A stretch of DNA of 64,000 nucleotides from Pseudocoprococcus catus (GTDB lineage Bacteria; Bacillota; Clostridia; Lachnospirales; Lachnospiraceae): contig NZ_JAAXCM010000020.1 of the NCBI RefSeq assembly GCF_019734885.1, positions 62,001-126,000 of the forward strand, in the 5' to 3' direction. Of the stretch, positions 49,182 through 59,242 are shown piece after piece; positions within the stretch are counted from its first letter, which is position 1; each line of letters opens with the position of its first letter. The translations under genes and the position numbers were made by a program. Below the pieces are notes generated by a model, which saw only the letters and a program-made list of their open reading frames with translations, made no database searches and was not told where the DNA came from.

Positions 49182-50861
49182 ATGAAAAAGAGAATCTTAC
49201 CTCTTCTGCTGACAGCTGCTATGGTAGCTGGTCTGGCAGGCTGCGGCAGCTCCGCTGCAAAAGAAACAACAGCAGCAAGCGACAACAACCAGACAACAGC
49301 AGAATCCACAGAAGCTGGCAGCACTACCGGCGAGAAAATCCTGAAAGTTCAGGTTGGTCCTGATCCAGAAACTGTTGACCCTGCACTGAATAGTGCTGTA
49401 GATGGCGGTAACATGATCCTTCATGCATTTGAAGGTCTTCTGACTCTTGATGAGAATGGCCAGTTAAAGGAAGGACAGGCAGAATCCTGGGAGACATCAG
49501 AAGATGGTCTTACATGGACATTCCACTTAAGAGATGGCCTTAAATGGTCAGACGGCACAGATCTGACAGCTAAAGACTTTGTTTACAGCTGGCAGCGTGT
49601 ATGTGATCCTAATGTAGCAGCTCCATACGCTGAGACAGTTCTTGGTATGGTTAAAGGCTATGATGAAGCAGTAGCAGGCGATATCACAAAACTTGATGTA
49701 CAGGCTCCTGATGAGAAGACAGTTGTTGTAAATCTTGCACATCCTTGCTCATATTTCGGCGAACTTGCAGCATTCGCAACATTAAACCCTGTTCAGAAAG
49801 CAACAGTTGAAGCAAATGGTGATGCTTGGGCAACATCTGCGGATACTTATATCTCCAATGGTCCTTTCATGATGACAGAATGGGTACCTGGATCACACAT
49901 CACATTCAGCAAGAATCCTAACTACTGGAATGCTGAGGCCATCAAACTTGACAAGCTTGAGTTTGAACTGATCGAAGACTCCAACGCTGCTTACAGTGCA
50001 TACACAAGTGGCGAAGTTGATATGATCAAAGATGTTCCTACAGAAGAAATTCCTAGCCTTCAGGGCAATGAAGAATTCCATGTAGATCCTATCATTGGTA
50101 CATACTATGTCAGCCTGAACCTTCAGAAAGAATATTTCCAGGATGCAAGAGTACGTAAGGCATTAAGCCTTGCAATCGATCGTAACTACGTAGCGAATAC
50201 TCTGATGCAGGGTACATATTCACCTGCAAGCGCAATTGTAGGTCCTGGCTGGTTAGATACAGATGGTTCTTCATTTGCTGAAAATGCAAATGGCGGCACA
50301 CCTTACATTGACAATGACAACTTCGACGCTAACCTTGAAGAAGCTAAGAAGTTACTGGAAGAAGCTGGCTATCCAAACGGCGAAGGCTTCCCGCAGATCG
50401 AGTACACAACAAATGATGCAGGTTACCACAAGGTTGTAGCTGAGTACTTACAGCAGGCTTGGGCTGCAATTGGTATCGACCTTAAAGTCAACATCGTTGA
50501 ATGGGCAAGTTTCACACCAATGCGTCGTAACGGCGAATTCGATGTTGCTCGTAACGGTTGGGTAGGTGACTACACAGATCCATCCAACATCCTTGAACTG
50601 TTCTGCACAACAAACGGCAACAACGATGGTAAATACACTAATGCAGACTTTGATGCAGCTATCGAAGATTCCAGAGTTACAACAGATGCAGCTACACGTT
50701 CAGCAGACCTTCACAAAGCAGAAGACCTTCTGATGGAAGATGCAGGTTGTATTCCAATCGCTTACTACAACGATTTTTGGCTGCAGAGCAGCAAGATCAC
50801 AGGTGCTTGGCATTCAGCTAACGGTTTCTGGTACTTCATGTATGCAGATATCACAGAATAA
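49182..50861 (+). CDS. oppA: Oligopeptide-binding lipoprotein OppA
   Basis: A 559-residue extracellular solute-binding protein (SBP_bac_5). The signal MKKRILPLLLTAAMVAGLAG ends in a lipobox with Cys21, after which a Ser/Thr/Ala-rich linker leads to the domain: VGPDPETVDPALNSAVDGGN, AESWETSEDGLTWTFHLRDG, and DPSNILELFCTTNGNNDGKY. It feeds peptides to OppBCDF encoded just upstream. GGAGAAGAG precedes the ATG. Codon use is biased to a few codons (AAC, GCA), typical of a very highly expressed gene. Confidence 0.97.
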   Translation: MKKRILPLLLTAAMVAGLAGCGSSAAKETTAASDNNQTTAESTEAGSTTGEKILKVQVGPDPETVDPALNSAVDGGNMILHAFEGLLTLDENGQLKEGQAESWETSEDGLTWTFHLRDGLKWSDGTDLTAKDFVYSWQRVCDPNVAAPYAETVLGMVKGYDEAVAGDITKLDVQAPDEKTVVVNLAHPCSYFGELAAFATLNPVQKATVEANGDAWATSADTYISNGPFMMTEWVPGSHITFSKNPNYWNAEAIKLDKLEFELIEDSNAAYSAYTSGEVDMIKDVPTEEIPSLQGNEEFHVDPIIGTYYVSLNLQKEYFQDARVRKALSLAIDRNYVANTLMQGTYSPASAIVGPGWLDTDGSSFAENANGGTPYIDNDNFDANLEEAKKLLEEAGYPNGEGFPQIEYTTNDAGYHKVVAEYLQQAWAAIGIDLKVNIVEWASFTPMRRNGEFDVARNGWVGDYTDPSNILELFCTTNGNNDGKYTNADFDAAIEDSRVTTDAATRSADLHKAEDLLMEDAGCIPIAYYNDFWLQSSKITGAWHSANGFWYFMYADITE

Positions 50862-50866
50862 AATGT

Positions 50867-51022
50867 AAAGTTACAGTATAATTATTCTGTACTATGAAGG
50901 GCATTGTCCTGATGTACTTTCTTTCTGAAACAGACACAATAAAGCGTGTCAAATGTTTCAGAAAGAAAGTCACAGGACAGTGCCCTTTTTATAGTATAAA
51001 GAAAATTATACTGTAACTTTTT
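50867..51022. terminator. Very long nested fold-back terminator after oppA
   Basis: Three perfect stems are nested: 50867-50883 with 51004-51020 (17 bp), 50916-50932 with 50954-50970 (17 bp) and GACAC/GTGTC at the tip, with an imperfect ACTAT..GGGCA..TGTCCTG arm between them. TTTTTG follows. Its length far exceeds a normal terminator. Confidence 0.8.
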
Positions 51023-51037
51023 GTATAAAAAGGAACT

Positions 51038-51085
51038 CCCTGAAAACAGCGTGCATCCGCACGAAATGTTTTCAGGGGGATTTTT
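51038..51085 (+). terminator. Second terminator downstream of oppA
   Basis: CCCTGAAAACA (51038-51048) pairs with TGTTTTCAGGG (51067-51077), with a GTGC/GCAC tip, and GGATTTTTC follows. Confidence 0.85.
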
Positions 51086-51093
51086 CATAACAG

Positions 51094-51352
51094 GCGTTAA
51101 AGAAGATAGCAGAATTTTTGAGAGACTGCAATTTTGTCAAGGAATATGGTGAAGGTGCAGATCGGATGTGCCGGGAATGTCAAAAATGTCCTTGAAACAT
51201 TTACGTTTGATCAGATATTTGGGCGCAAAGAAATAAAAAGTGCATTACACTATGGAGATTATAGAGCCGGAAGTACAATTGAGATCATGCATCAATTGGA
51301 ACTTATCGAGCCTGTGAAGGGGCATGGAAAGGGCAAATACAGAATAAAATGA
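51094..51352 (+). pseudogene. AlbA_2/HATPase_c_4-type (Schlafen-like) ATP-binding protein, C-terminal remnant
   Basis: One frame reads ALKKIAEFLRDCNFVKEYG then EGADRMCREC, the conserved end of the ATP-binding domain of these predicted transcriptional regulators; about 40 bases later another frame reads VLETFTFDQIFGRKEIKSAL and PVKGHGKGKYRIK, the winged-helix tail. The two are out of frame and the N-terminal 400 or so residues are missing, so this is a decayed copy. Confidence 0.6.
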
Positions 51353-51447
51353 CGGTTCAGTTCAAGTAGTTTTTTGTGGTCGGCATTAGAGAAGTCCCTG
51401 GACTGAACCTAAAAATTTTTTGGTTTTATAGTTCTGGCCAATACACA

Positions 51448-51531
51448 GACAGGCATAGAAAATAAAACATCCATGAAACGTTTCGTGCGGGTGCGCGTTG
51501 TTTCATGGATGTTTTATTTTCTATGCCTGTC
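51448..51531. repeat. 32-bp perfect inverted repeat
   Basis: Bases 51448-51479 and 51500-51531 are perfect reverse complements over 32 bp with a 20-base GC-rich loop, giving an 84-base hairpin between two convergent genes. No T-run of note follows on either side. It may block readthrough from both directions or be a small fold-back element. Confidence 0.85.
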
Positions 51532-51560
51532 GTCCGATTGCCAAAACCAACGAAAGACTT

Positions 51561-52166
51561 TTACAGCTCTTCAATTCGGCTGTCGATATATGGTTCTACA
51601 ACATCGACAAATTCGTCTTTCCTCAGCCACCATTCATCGGCGCTGCTCTCTTTGAGATAAACATCATCCAGTGAGTAAAGTTTGATGGTGTTCTGCTTGC
51701 CGTGGATGAGCTGACGGAAGTCTTCGAAACGGACTTTGACGATTTCTTCTGTATCCGGCATGATGAAAAGTGCCTTGGCTGTGAAGATGGCGAAGACCTG
51801 AACAAGGGCATTGTCATGGTAGTCGCCGGTGTCAATCTGCTGATGGGTGCTGCCCACATGGATAATGTCTTCTTTGGATTTCTTCAGTCCGCGGTAGTAT
51901 TCCAGACTGTCGACGATGGCTTCTTCATAGCTTTCATCAGGATCAAAATGTGTTGTCTGGATCAGGTCGTATTTGCCGGGATATAGTTCGCGGTCAAGTG
52001 AACGCTTTTGAATCATGATATAAGTATCATCTTCCTTTGGCTGGAACATCCATACATGGGCAACCTGATGAAGCAGGCCCTGGGTATGTACTTCTTCGCG
52101 GGTGGCACGTCCAATGTTGTTCAGATCCTGGTCGTAAATTTTAAGAATGTCGTCTCCTCTATACAT
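51561..52166 (-). CDS. NUDIX-fold protein with a degenerate Nudix box
   Basis: A 201-residue cytoplasmic protein similar to the IPP-isomerase/NUDIX branch (DQDLNNIGRATREEVHTQGL; HVWMFQPKEDDTYIMIQKRS). The Nudix box at residues 72-94 reads THFDPDESYEEAIVDSLEYYRGL: the first Glu remains but RE and EE, whose glutamates bind Mg2+, are DS and YY. Catalysis is therefore doubtful. Start ATG 52166 follows GAGGAG; the longer frame adds 63 unrelated residues. A GGGGA/TCCCC hairpin and a TTGTAA-16-TATAAT promoter lie upstream. Confidence 0.75.
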   Translation of the reverse strand: MYRGDDILKIYDQDLNNIGRATREEVHTQGLLHQVAHVWMFQPKEDDTYIMIQKRSLDRELYPGKYDLIQTTHFDPDESYEEAIVDSLEYYRGLKKSKEDIIHVGSTHQQIDTGDYHDNALVQVFAIFTAKALFIMPDTEEIVKVRFEDFRQLIHGKQNTIKLYSLDDVYLKESSADEWWLRKDEFVDVVEPYIDSRIEEL

Positions 52167-52232
52167 ATTAATTCCGATCTCCTCAATTAATAAACATAAT
52201 GAAATAAAATGGGGGATTAATTCCCCATAGCT

Positions 52233-52260
52233 ATTATAATATTCCGGTGAAAATTTACAA
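52233..52260 (-). promoter_or_regulatory. Promoter of the NUDIX-fold gene
   Basis: On the minus strand TTGTAA (52260-52255), 16 bp, TATAAT (52238-52233). A short GGGGA-TTAAT-TCCCC hairpin (52212-52226) lies at the start of the transcript. Confidence 0.5.
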
Positions 52261-52400
52261 GTCATTTTATCAACAAAATACAGAAAAATTTTTGGATATT
52301 TTCCCATATGAAGAAACTTGGTAAAGATGCATAGAAAAATAGGCAGTGAGGACACTTAAATAGAAAATATACAGAAAATAGTTTTATGGCGAAAAAACAC

Positions 52401-52429
52401 TTACGAAGAAGAAATATTTGTGGTAGAAT
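52401..52429 (+). promoter_or_regulatory. Possible promoter of the DUF2798 gene
   Basis: TTACGA (52401-52406), 17 bp, TAGAAT (52424-52429), giving a leader of about 160 bases. The rest of the 52261-52593 stretch shows no gene or clear structure. Confidence 0.4.
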
Positions 52430-52593
52430 AATGGACGCTGAAAAAAATAAGCGAACTTAAAACGAAGAATGTATTTGGTCAGAAATTGGAAACGTACAGG
52501 TGATGCCGGGATTTGAGAGTGAGTCCAAAGGCATGGAACTGATTAACGAACAACACACATTATGTTCTTTTCTAATGAAAAGGAGTGTATTTT

Positions 52594-53094
52594 ATGCCAA
52601 AGACAAAATTACAAAATGTTTTCTTTACTATTATGATGGCCTTTCTGATGGTCTATGCCATGATCTGTTATAATATTTCACTGAGTATTGGTGGTATGAC
52701 GAATCAGGTATTCCTGATGGCATTTGGTGAAATGAAGATCATGTGGCCTGCAGCTATCATTCTTGAATTTTTTGTTGTTGAAAAACTGGCTTCAATGCTG
52801 GCATTTCGTATCGTATCCCCGCAGGATAAGCCGATTTTCATTACACTGGCGATTTCATCTATGATCGTATGTCTGATGTGTCCGATGATGAGCTTTATTG
52901 CAACGTTACTTTTTAAGAACGCAGGCAACAATTTCATTGCGGTATGGTTCCAGACAACAGTGATGAACTTCCCAATGGCACTTTGCTGGCAGGTTTTTGG
53001 TGCCGGTCCTCTTGGACGACTGATTTTTAGAACCGTCATGAAGGCTATGGGCAAACAGAAAGCACCGACAGCCGACCCTGCGGAATCCTGTTAA
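52594..53094 (+). CDS. DUF2798 family membrane protein
   Basis: A 166-residue protein with four predicted helices in two similar halves, as in DUF2798: VFFTIMMAFLMVYAMICYN and later ITLAISSMIVCLMCPMMSFI, each followed by FxxAWxxN/FVV-like segments, with a C-terminal soluble tail. Function unknown. AAAAGGAG is 9 nt before ATG 52594; the in-frame GTG at 52585 touches that site. Confidence 0.8.
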   Translation: MPKTKLQNVFFTIMMAFLMVYAMICYNISLSIGGMTNQVFLMAFGEMKIMWPAAIILEFFVVEKLASMLAFRIVSPQDKPIFITLAISSMIVCLMCPMMSFIATLLFKNAGNNFIAVWFQTTVMNFPMALCWQVFGAGPLGRLIFRTVMKAMGKQKAPTADPAESC

Positions 53095-53215
53095 TTTATA
53101 ACAGATATTCAGCAAGGCTGCATACAGGCATGAGCATGAGCTTGGCCTCATTATCCGTATAAAGAAAAGACAGGAATCCTCTGTATACAAAACAGGGGAT
53201 TTTTGATTTTAAAGG

Positions 53216-53244
53216 TTGACAGACAAAAAGGTTTGTACTATGAT
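53216..53244 (+). promoter_or_regulatory. Promoter of the T-box/ileS transcript
   Basis: TTGACA (53216-53221), 17 bp, TATGAT (53239-53244). The predicted start near 53251 is where the T-box stem I region begins. Confidence 0.8.
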
Positions 53245-53250
53245 TACATA

Positions 53251-53555
53251 GTGGATAAAAACGAAGACAGAGACAGTAGCTCCGTATGAAAGTTTCAGAG
53301 AGCCGGCGGCAGGTGTGAGCCGGTGCGAGTAGCATGGATGTGAAGATCACTCCTGAGTTGCAGGCTGACAGGCTGACAGATTTCAGAGGATAGATATGCA
53401 GAATATATATGTGTATGTATGATAGAAGGTGTCAGATGCCGGGTAAGCTGTGCCGGATTTTCCTCCGTTACAGGGACGCATATGTCAGTATGTCGTATAG
53501 GTGGTTTAATGAATACAAGCTTTCATTCCTATTCGGAGTGGGAGCTTTTTTAATT
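53251..53555 (+). promoter_or_regulatory. T-box leader, isoleucine specificity
   Basis: Stem I landmarks are present: AGTAG near 53276, AGAGAG near 53310, and the specifier loop GAAGATCACTCC with ATC (Ile) at 53346-53348. The antiterminator is ATAGG-TGGTTTA-ATGAA pairing with TTCAT-CCTAT, and its bulge UGGU complements an ACCA tRNA end, fitting tRNA-Ile. The competing terminator AAGCT...AGCTT ends in TTTTTT near 53545. Uncharged tRNA-Ile would turn on ileS. Confidence 0.92.
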
Positions 53556-53601
53556 TCATTTTTTAAAATCTACTTTGCTTTTTATATAAGGAGGAGACAA
53601 G

Positions 53602-56600
53602 ATGTATGACAAAGTAAGTGCCAATCAGAATTTTGTTGAGAGAGAGCAGAAAATCGAGAAATTCTGGGCCGACAACATGATTTTTGAAAAGAGTATTGAA
53701 CTGAGACAGCACAGTCCTGAATTTACTTTCTATGATGGACCGCCAACAGCCAATGGCAAGCCGCATATCGGCCATGTGCTGACCCGTGTTATCAAAGATA
53801 TGATCCCAAGATATAAGACAATGAAGGGCTATAAGGTGCCGCGTAAAGCCGGCTGGGATACACACGGTCTGCCGGTTGAGCTGGAAGTTGAGAAGATGCT
53901 TGGTCTGGACGGCAAGGATCAGATCGAAGCTTACGGTATGGAACCGTTTATCCAGCATTGTAAGGACAGCGTCTGGAAATACAAAGGCATGTGGGAAGAA
54001 TTCTCCGATGCCGTTGGTTTCTGGGCAGATATGGAGCATCCGTATGTTACGTACGACAACAACTATATCGAATCCGAATGGTGGGCACTGAAGCAGATCT
54101 GGGACAAGAAGCTCCTTTACAAAGGTTACAAGATCGTTCCTTACTGCCCTCGCTGCGGAACACCGCTTTCAAGCCATGAAGTTGCACAGGGTTATAAAGA
54201 TGTCAAAGAAAGATCTGCCATTGCACGTTTCAAGGTAAAAGGCGAAGACGCTTATATCCTCGCATGGACAACAACACCTTGGACATTGCCGTCCAACGTT
54301 GCACTTTGTGTTAATCCTGATGAAACTTACATCAAAGTCAAGATGAAAGAGGAAGATTATGTGTACTATCTGGCACAGGCACTGGCTGATACAGTTCTTG
54401 GCGAAGGCACATACGATGTTCTGGAGACATATAAAGGTACAGACCTTGAATATAAAGAATACGAAGCCCTTTATCCTGTTGAGACAAAGAAGAAAGCTTA
54501 CTATGTTGTCTGCGACAGCTACGTTACCATGACAGATGGTACAGGTGTTGTTCATATCGCACCTGCATTTGGTGAAGACGACAGCAAGGTCGGCAGAAAA
54601 TATGACCTGCCATTTTTACAGATGGTAGATGAAAATGGTATGATGACAAAGGAAACAAAGTGGGCCGGTCATTCCTGTATCAAGAGAGTAGATCTGGAAG
54701 GTGAAAACGGCGTATCTCCTGAAGTTATCAAAGACCTGAAGGAGAGAGGACTCCTGTTCTCCGCACCGAACTTTGAGCATAGCTATCCACACTGCTGGAG
54801 ATGTGATACACCGCTGATCTACTATGCACGCGAATCCTGGTTCATCAAGATGACAGCTGTCAAGGATGACCTGATCCGCAACAACAACACAGTCAACTGG
54901 ATCCCTGAGAGCATCGGTAAAGGCCGTTTCGGCAACTGGCTTGAGAATATCCAGGACTGGGGTATCAGCCGTAACCGTTACTGGGGCACACCATTAAATG
55001 TATGGGAATGTGAATGCGGATGCCAGCATGCCATCGGCAGTATTGCAGAATTAAAGAGTATGTCCGACAACTGCCCGGATGATATCGAACTGCACCGTCC
55101 ATTCATTGACGCTGTTACCATCAAGTGTCCGGAATGCGGCAAGGAAATGCATCGTGTACCGGAGGTTATCGACTGCTGGTTTGACTCCGGTTCTATGCCA
55201 TTTGCACAGCATCACTATCCATTTGAGAATGAAAAACTGTTCAAAGAACAGTATCCTGCAGACTTTATTTCAGAGGCCGTTGACCAGACAAGAGGATGGT
55301 TCTATTCTCTGATGGCGATCTCCACACTGCTGTTCAACCAGTCTCCATTCAGAAATGTTATCGTTCTGGGGCATGTACAGGATGAAAACGGTCAGAAGAT
55401 GAGTAAGTCCAAGGGCAATGCGGTTGATCCGATGGAAGCTTTGAGAGAATACGGCGCAGATGCGATCCGCTGGTATTTCTATTCCAACTCCGCACCATGG
55501 CTGCCGAACCGTTTCCACAAGAAAGCCGTTCTTGAAGGCCGCAGCAAGTTTATGGGAACACTGTATAATACGTATGCATTCTATGTACTGTATGCTGAGA
55601 TCGATCAGTTTGATCCGATGAAATATACACTGGATTACGGCAAATTATCTGTTATGGATAAATGGCTTTTATCCAAACTGAATTCTACAGTGAAGGCCGT
55701 TGACGCCAACCTGGCTGCTTACAAGATCCCTGAAACAGCCAAAGTCCTGCAGGAATTTGTGGATGATATGAGCAACTGGTATGTCAGAAGAAGCCGTGAA
55801 AGATTCTGGGCAAAGGGCATGGAGCAGGATAAGATCAATGCTTACATGACACTTTACACAGCACTTGTTACAATCTGTAAGGCTGCTGCACCGATGATCC
55901 CATTCATGACAGAAGAAATCTACAGAAACATCGTTGTGAATGTAGATAAGAATGCACCTGAAAGTATCCATTTCTGTGACTTCCCTGAAGTGAATGAAGA
56001 ATGGATCGATACAAAGCTTGAAGAAGACATGGATCATGTTCTCCAGATCGTTGTACAGGGCCGTGCCTGCAGAAATACAGCCAACATCAAGAACAGACAG
56101 CCAATCGGCAAGATGTATGTCAAGGCTGCTTTTGAACTGTCTGATTTCTACAAAGACATTATTGCAGATGAATTAAATGTCAAAGAAGTTGTCTTCACAG
56201 ATGACGTCAGCGCATTTACATCTTACAGCTTTAAACCGCAGCTGCGTACAGTTGGTCCGAAATACGGCAAGAAACTGAATGCCATCAGACAGTATCTTGG
56301 CAGTGTTGACGGCAACGCAGCCATGAACGAACTGAAGACAACAGGCAAACTGACATTTGATGCAGATGGTGATCAGGTCGAACTTCTGGAAGAAGATCTG
56401 CTGATCGATGCCGCTCAGATGCCGGGTTATGTTTCCGATACAGAATACGAGACAACCGTTGTCCTTGATACCAATCTGACACCTGAACTGGTAGAAGAAG
56501 GCTTTGTCCGTGAGATCATTTCCAAAATCCAGACAATGCGTAAAGAAGCCGGATTCGAAGTCATGGATCATATTCGTGTTTATTTTGCTCAAAATGATAA

Positions 56601-56751
56601 GATCAAAGCTCTGGTTGACAGCAACAATGCCGAAATCAAAGATGAAGTATTGGCAAATGAAATCTGCTTTGATACAATCAAGGGGTATAATAAAGAGTGG
56701 AATATCAACGGCGAAACCGTTGTGATCGGTGTAGAAAAGGAGAATGCCTGA
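53602..56751 (+). CDS. ileS: Isoleucyl-tRNA synthetase, type 2-like
   Basis: Charges tRNA-Ile. 1049 residues: class I catalytic domain with PHIGH (54-58), KMSKS (about 598-602), inserted CP1 editing domain (TTTPWTLPSNVALCV and GTGVVHIAPAFGEDD), the anticodon-binding domain and a C-terminal DUF5915-type region. The signature GWDTHGLPVE and the long C-terminus without the type 1 zinc motif place it with type 2 IleRS, the group that includes mupirocin-resistant enzymes. AAGGAGG precedes the ATG. Controlled by the Ile T-box. Confidence 0.97.
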   Translation: MYDKVSANQNFVEREQKIEKFWADNMIFEKSIELRQHSPEFTFYDGPPTANGKPHIGHVLTRVIKDMIPRYKTMKGYKVPRKAGWDTHGLPVELEVEKMLGLDGKDQIEAYGMEPFIQHCKDSVWKYKGMWEEFSDAVGFWADMEHPYVTYDNNYIESEWWALKQIWDKKLLYKGYKIVPYCPRCGTPLSSHEVAQGYKDVKERSAIARFKVKGEDAYILAWTTTPWTLPSNVALCVNPDETYIKVKMKEEDYVYYLAQALADTVLGEGTYDVLETYKGTDLEYKEYEALYPVETKKKAYYVVCDSYVTMTDGTGVVHIAPAFGEDDSKVGRKYDLPFLQMVDENGMMTKETKWAGHSCIKRVDLEGENGVSPEVIKDLKERGLLFSAPNFEHSYPHCWRCDTPLIYYARESWFIKMTAVKDDLIRNNNTVNWIPESIGKGRFGNWLENIQDWGISRNRYWGTPLNVWECECGCQHAIGSIAELKSMSDNCPDDIELHRPFIDAVTIKCPECGKEMHRVPEVIDCWFDSGSMPFAQHHYPFENEKLFKEQYPADFISEAVDQTRGWFYSLMAISTLLFNQSPFRNVIVLGHVQDENGQKMSKSKGNAVDPMEALREYGADAIRWYFYSNSAPWLPNRFHKKAVLEGRSKFMGTLYNTYAFYVLYAEIDQFDPMKYTLDYGKLSVMDKWLLSKLNSTVKAVDANLAAYKIPETAKVLQEFVDDMSNWYVRRSRERFWAKGMEQDKINAYMTLYTALVTICKAAAPMIPFMTEEIYRNIVVNVDKNAPESIHFCDFPEVNEEWIDTKLEEDMDHVLQIVVQGRACRNTANIKNRQPIGKMYVKAAFELSDFYKDIIADELNVKEVVFTDDVSAFTSYSFKPQLRTVGPKYGKKLNAIRQYLGSVDGNAAMNELKTTGKLTFDADGDQVELLEEDLLIDAAQMPGYVSDTEYETTVVLDTNLTPELVEEGFVREIISKIQTMRKEAGFEVMDHIRVYFAQNDKIKALVDSNNAEIKDEVLANEICFDTIKGYNKEWNINGETVVIGVEKENA

Positions 56752-59226
56752 ATGAGTGATATAGCAGCAGTTGGTGAAAAGAGAGTATTCGAACCATTTG
56801 ATAAAGAAGCATTTAAGAAGGAAATTCTGAACAATATCAAGTATCTGTTCAGAAAGACACCTGAAACAGCCAGCCAGCAGGAGATTTTCCAGGCGGTGGC
56901 TTATGCATCAAAGGATATGATCATTGATGAGTGGCTGAATGCTCACAAGGAATACGAGAAACAGGATGCCAAGACCGTTTATTATCTGTCTATGGAGTTC
57001 CTGATGGGCCGTGCCCTGGGCAACAACCTTATCAATCTCTGCTGTTATAAGGAAGTGGCAGAAGTCCTTCAGGAGATGGGACTGGATATCAATGTCGTGG
57101 AAGACCAGGAGCCGGATGCGGCTCTTGGCAATGGCGGCCTTGGCCGTCTGGCAGCCTGCTTCATTGAATCCCTGTCCACACTGAACTATCCGGCTTACGG
57201 CTGTACTATCCGTTACAAATACGGTATGTTCAAGCAGCAGATCGTGAACGGTGAACAGGTAGAGATCCCGGATGACTGGCTTAAGAACGGCAATCCATTT
57301 GAGATTAAGCGTCCGGAATATTCTCAGGAGATCAAATTCGGCGGTTATGTCAGAATTGAATACAATGAGAAGCTTGGGCGTAATATATATATCCAGGACG
57401 GCTATCAGTCTGTCATGGCTGTACCTTATGATCTGCCGGTTGTGGGATACAACAACGGTATTGTCAATTCCCTGAGAATCTGGGATGCAGAACCTCTTGT
57501 ACAGTTCAATCTGGATTCCTTTGACAAGGGTGATTATCAGAAAGCGGTTGAGCAGGAGAATCTGGCCAAGAGTATTGTGGAAGTCCTTTACCCGAATGAT
57601 AATCATTACAGTGGTAAGGAACTGCGTCTGAAACAGCAGTATTTCTTCGTATCAGCCAGCCTGCAGCAGGTGATCAAGAAGTTTAAGGCAACACATGATG
57701 ACATCCATCAGTTGCCGGATAAGGTTGTTTTCCAGCTGAATGATACCCACCCGACGGTTACTGTGCCTGAATTGATGCGTATTTTGATCGATGAGGAGAA
57801 TCTGGAATGGGATGATGCGTGGGATATCACATCAAGATGCTGTGCTTATACGAACCACACCATCATGGCTGAAGCCCTTGAAAAATGGCCGGTTGACCTG
57901 TTTATGCGTCTGCTGCCGAGAGTTTATCAGATCGTGGAAGAGATTAACCGTCGTTTCCTGATCCAGGTTGAAGAGAAGTATCCGAACCAGTATGATAAGA
58001 TCCGCAATATGGCGATTCTCTATGAAGGTCAGGTACGTATGGCGAATATGGCGATCATTGCAGGCTTCTCTGTCAATGGTGTAGCCAGACTGCATACACA
58101 GATCCTGGAAGAAAGAGAGCTGCATGATTTCTATGAGATGATGCCTGAGAAGTTCAACAACAAGACAAATGGTATTACTCAGAGACGTTTCCTGCTTCAT
58201 GCGAATCCGCTGCTGGCACAGTGGGTAACAGATAAGCTTGGTACAGACGAATGGATCACGAATCTGCCATTGCTGAAAGGTTTGGCTCCGCTGGCGGATG
58301 ATTCCAAGGCCCGCAAGGAATTCCAGGAGATCAAGTATCAGAATAAGCTGCGTCTGGCAAAATATATCAAAGAGCATAATGGTATCGATATCAATCCGGA
58401 TTCCATTTTCGATGTACAGGTCAAGCGTCTGCATGAATATAAGCGTCAGCTGATGAATATTATGCACATTATGTATCTGTACAATCAGCTGAAAGATAAT
58501 CCGGATATGAAGTTCTATCCGACAACATTTATTTTCGGTGCGAAGGCTGCAGCCGGCTATAAGACAGCCAAACAGACCATCAAACTGATTAATTCTGTTG
58601 CGGATGTGATCAACAATGATTCGGCTGTCAATGACAAGATGAAAGTTGTCTTCATTGAGAACTACTGTGTATCCAATGCAGAGATCATCTTTGCAGCCAG
58701 CAATGTTTCAGAGCAGATTTCAACAGCCAGCAAGGAAGCTTCCGGTACAGGCAATATGAAATTCATGCTGAACGGTGCCATTACACTGGGTACAATGGAT
58801 GGTGCCAATGTGGAGATCGTTGAAGAAGTCGGCAGCGAGAATGCCTTTATCTTCGGTATGAGCTCCGATGAAGTTATGGGTTATGAAGCCAACGGTGGTT
58901 ATAATCCGAGAGAAATCTATGAGCAGGATGCAGATATCCACAGAGTTATGGATCAGATGGTGGACGGCACATATTCCAATGGCGATACGGAGACTTTCCG
59001 TGAACTGTTCAATTCTCTGATCAATCAGGATGTTTACTTCATTCTGAAAGACTTCAGATCTTATGCTGAGGCACGTGAGAAGATCAATGAAGCTTACAGA
59101 GACAGCAAGTCATGGAACAGAATGGCCATTCTCAATACAGCATGCTCCGGCAAGTTCTCATCTGACAGAACCATTGAAGAGTATGTAAGAGATATCTGGC
59201 ATTTGAAGAAGGTATTTGTGAGATAA
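56752..59226 (+). CDS. glgP: Glycogen/alpha-glucan phosphorylase
   Basis: Releases glucose-1-phosphate from glycogen or maltodextrins with PLP. 824 residues, normal length. [20 protein letters not shown], the LNDTHP block and the PLP-Lys motif [14 protein letters not shown] (Lys near 670) are diagnostic. The ATG follows the ileS stop without a gap and its AAAGGAG lies inside ileS, so it is cotranscribed and translationally linked. That puts a storage-carbohydrate enzyme under isoleucine T-box readthrough, an unusual arrangement. Confidence 0.97.
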   Translation: MSDIAAVGEKRVFEPFDKEAFKKEILNNIKYLFRKTPETASQQEIFQAVAYASKDMIIDEWLNAHKEYEKQDAKTVYYLSMEFLMGRALGNNLINLCCYKEVAEVLQEMGLDINVVEDQEPDAALGNGGLGRLAACFIESLSTLNYPAYGCTIRYKYGMFKQQIVNGEQVEIPDDWLKNGNPFEIKRPEYSQEIKFGGYVRIEYNEKLGRNIYIQDGYQSVMAVPYDLPVVGYNNGIVNSLRIWDAEPLVQFNLDSFDKGDYQKAVEQENLAKSIVEVLYPNDNHYSGKELRLKQQYFFVSASLQQVIKKFKATHDDIHQLPDKVVFQLNDTHPTVTVPELMRILIDEENLEWDDAWDITSRCCAYTNHTIMAEALEKWPVDLFMRLLPRVYQIVEEINRRFLIQVEEKYPNQYDKIRNMAILYEGQVRMANMAIIAGFSVNGVARLHTQILEERELHDFYEMMPEKFNNKTNGITQRRFLLHANPLLAQWVTDKLGTDEWITNLPLLKGLAPLADDSKARKEFQEIKYQNKLRLAKYIKEHNGIDINPDSIFDVQVKRLHEYKRQLMNIMHIMYLYNQLKDNPDMKFYPTTFIFGAKAAAGYKTAKQTIKLINSVADVINNDSAVNDKMKVVFIENYCVSNAEIIFAASNVSEQISTASKEASGTGNMKFMLNGAITLGTMDGANVEIVEEVGSENAFIFGMSSDEVMGYEANGGYNPREIYEQDADIHRVMDQMVDGTYSNGDTETFRELFNSLINQDVYFILKDFRSYAEAREKINEAYRDSKSWNRMAILNTACSGKFSSDRTIEEYVRDIWHLKKVFVR

Positions 59227-59242
59227 TTTGGAGGAAGTTTAT

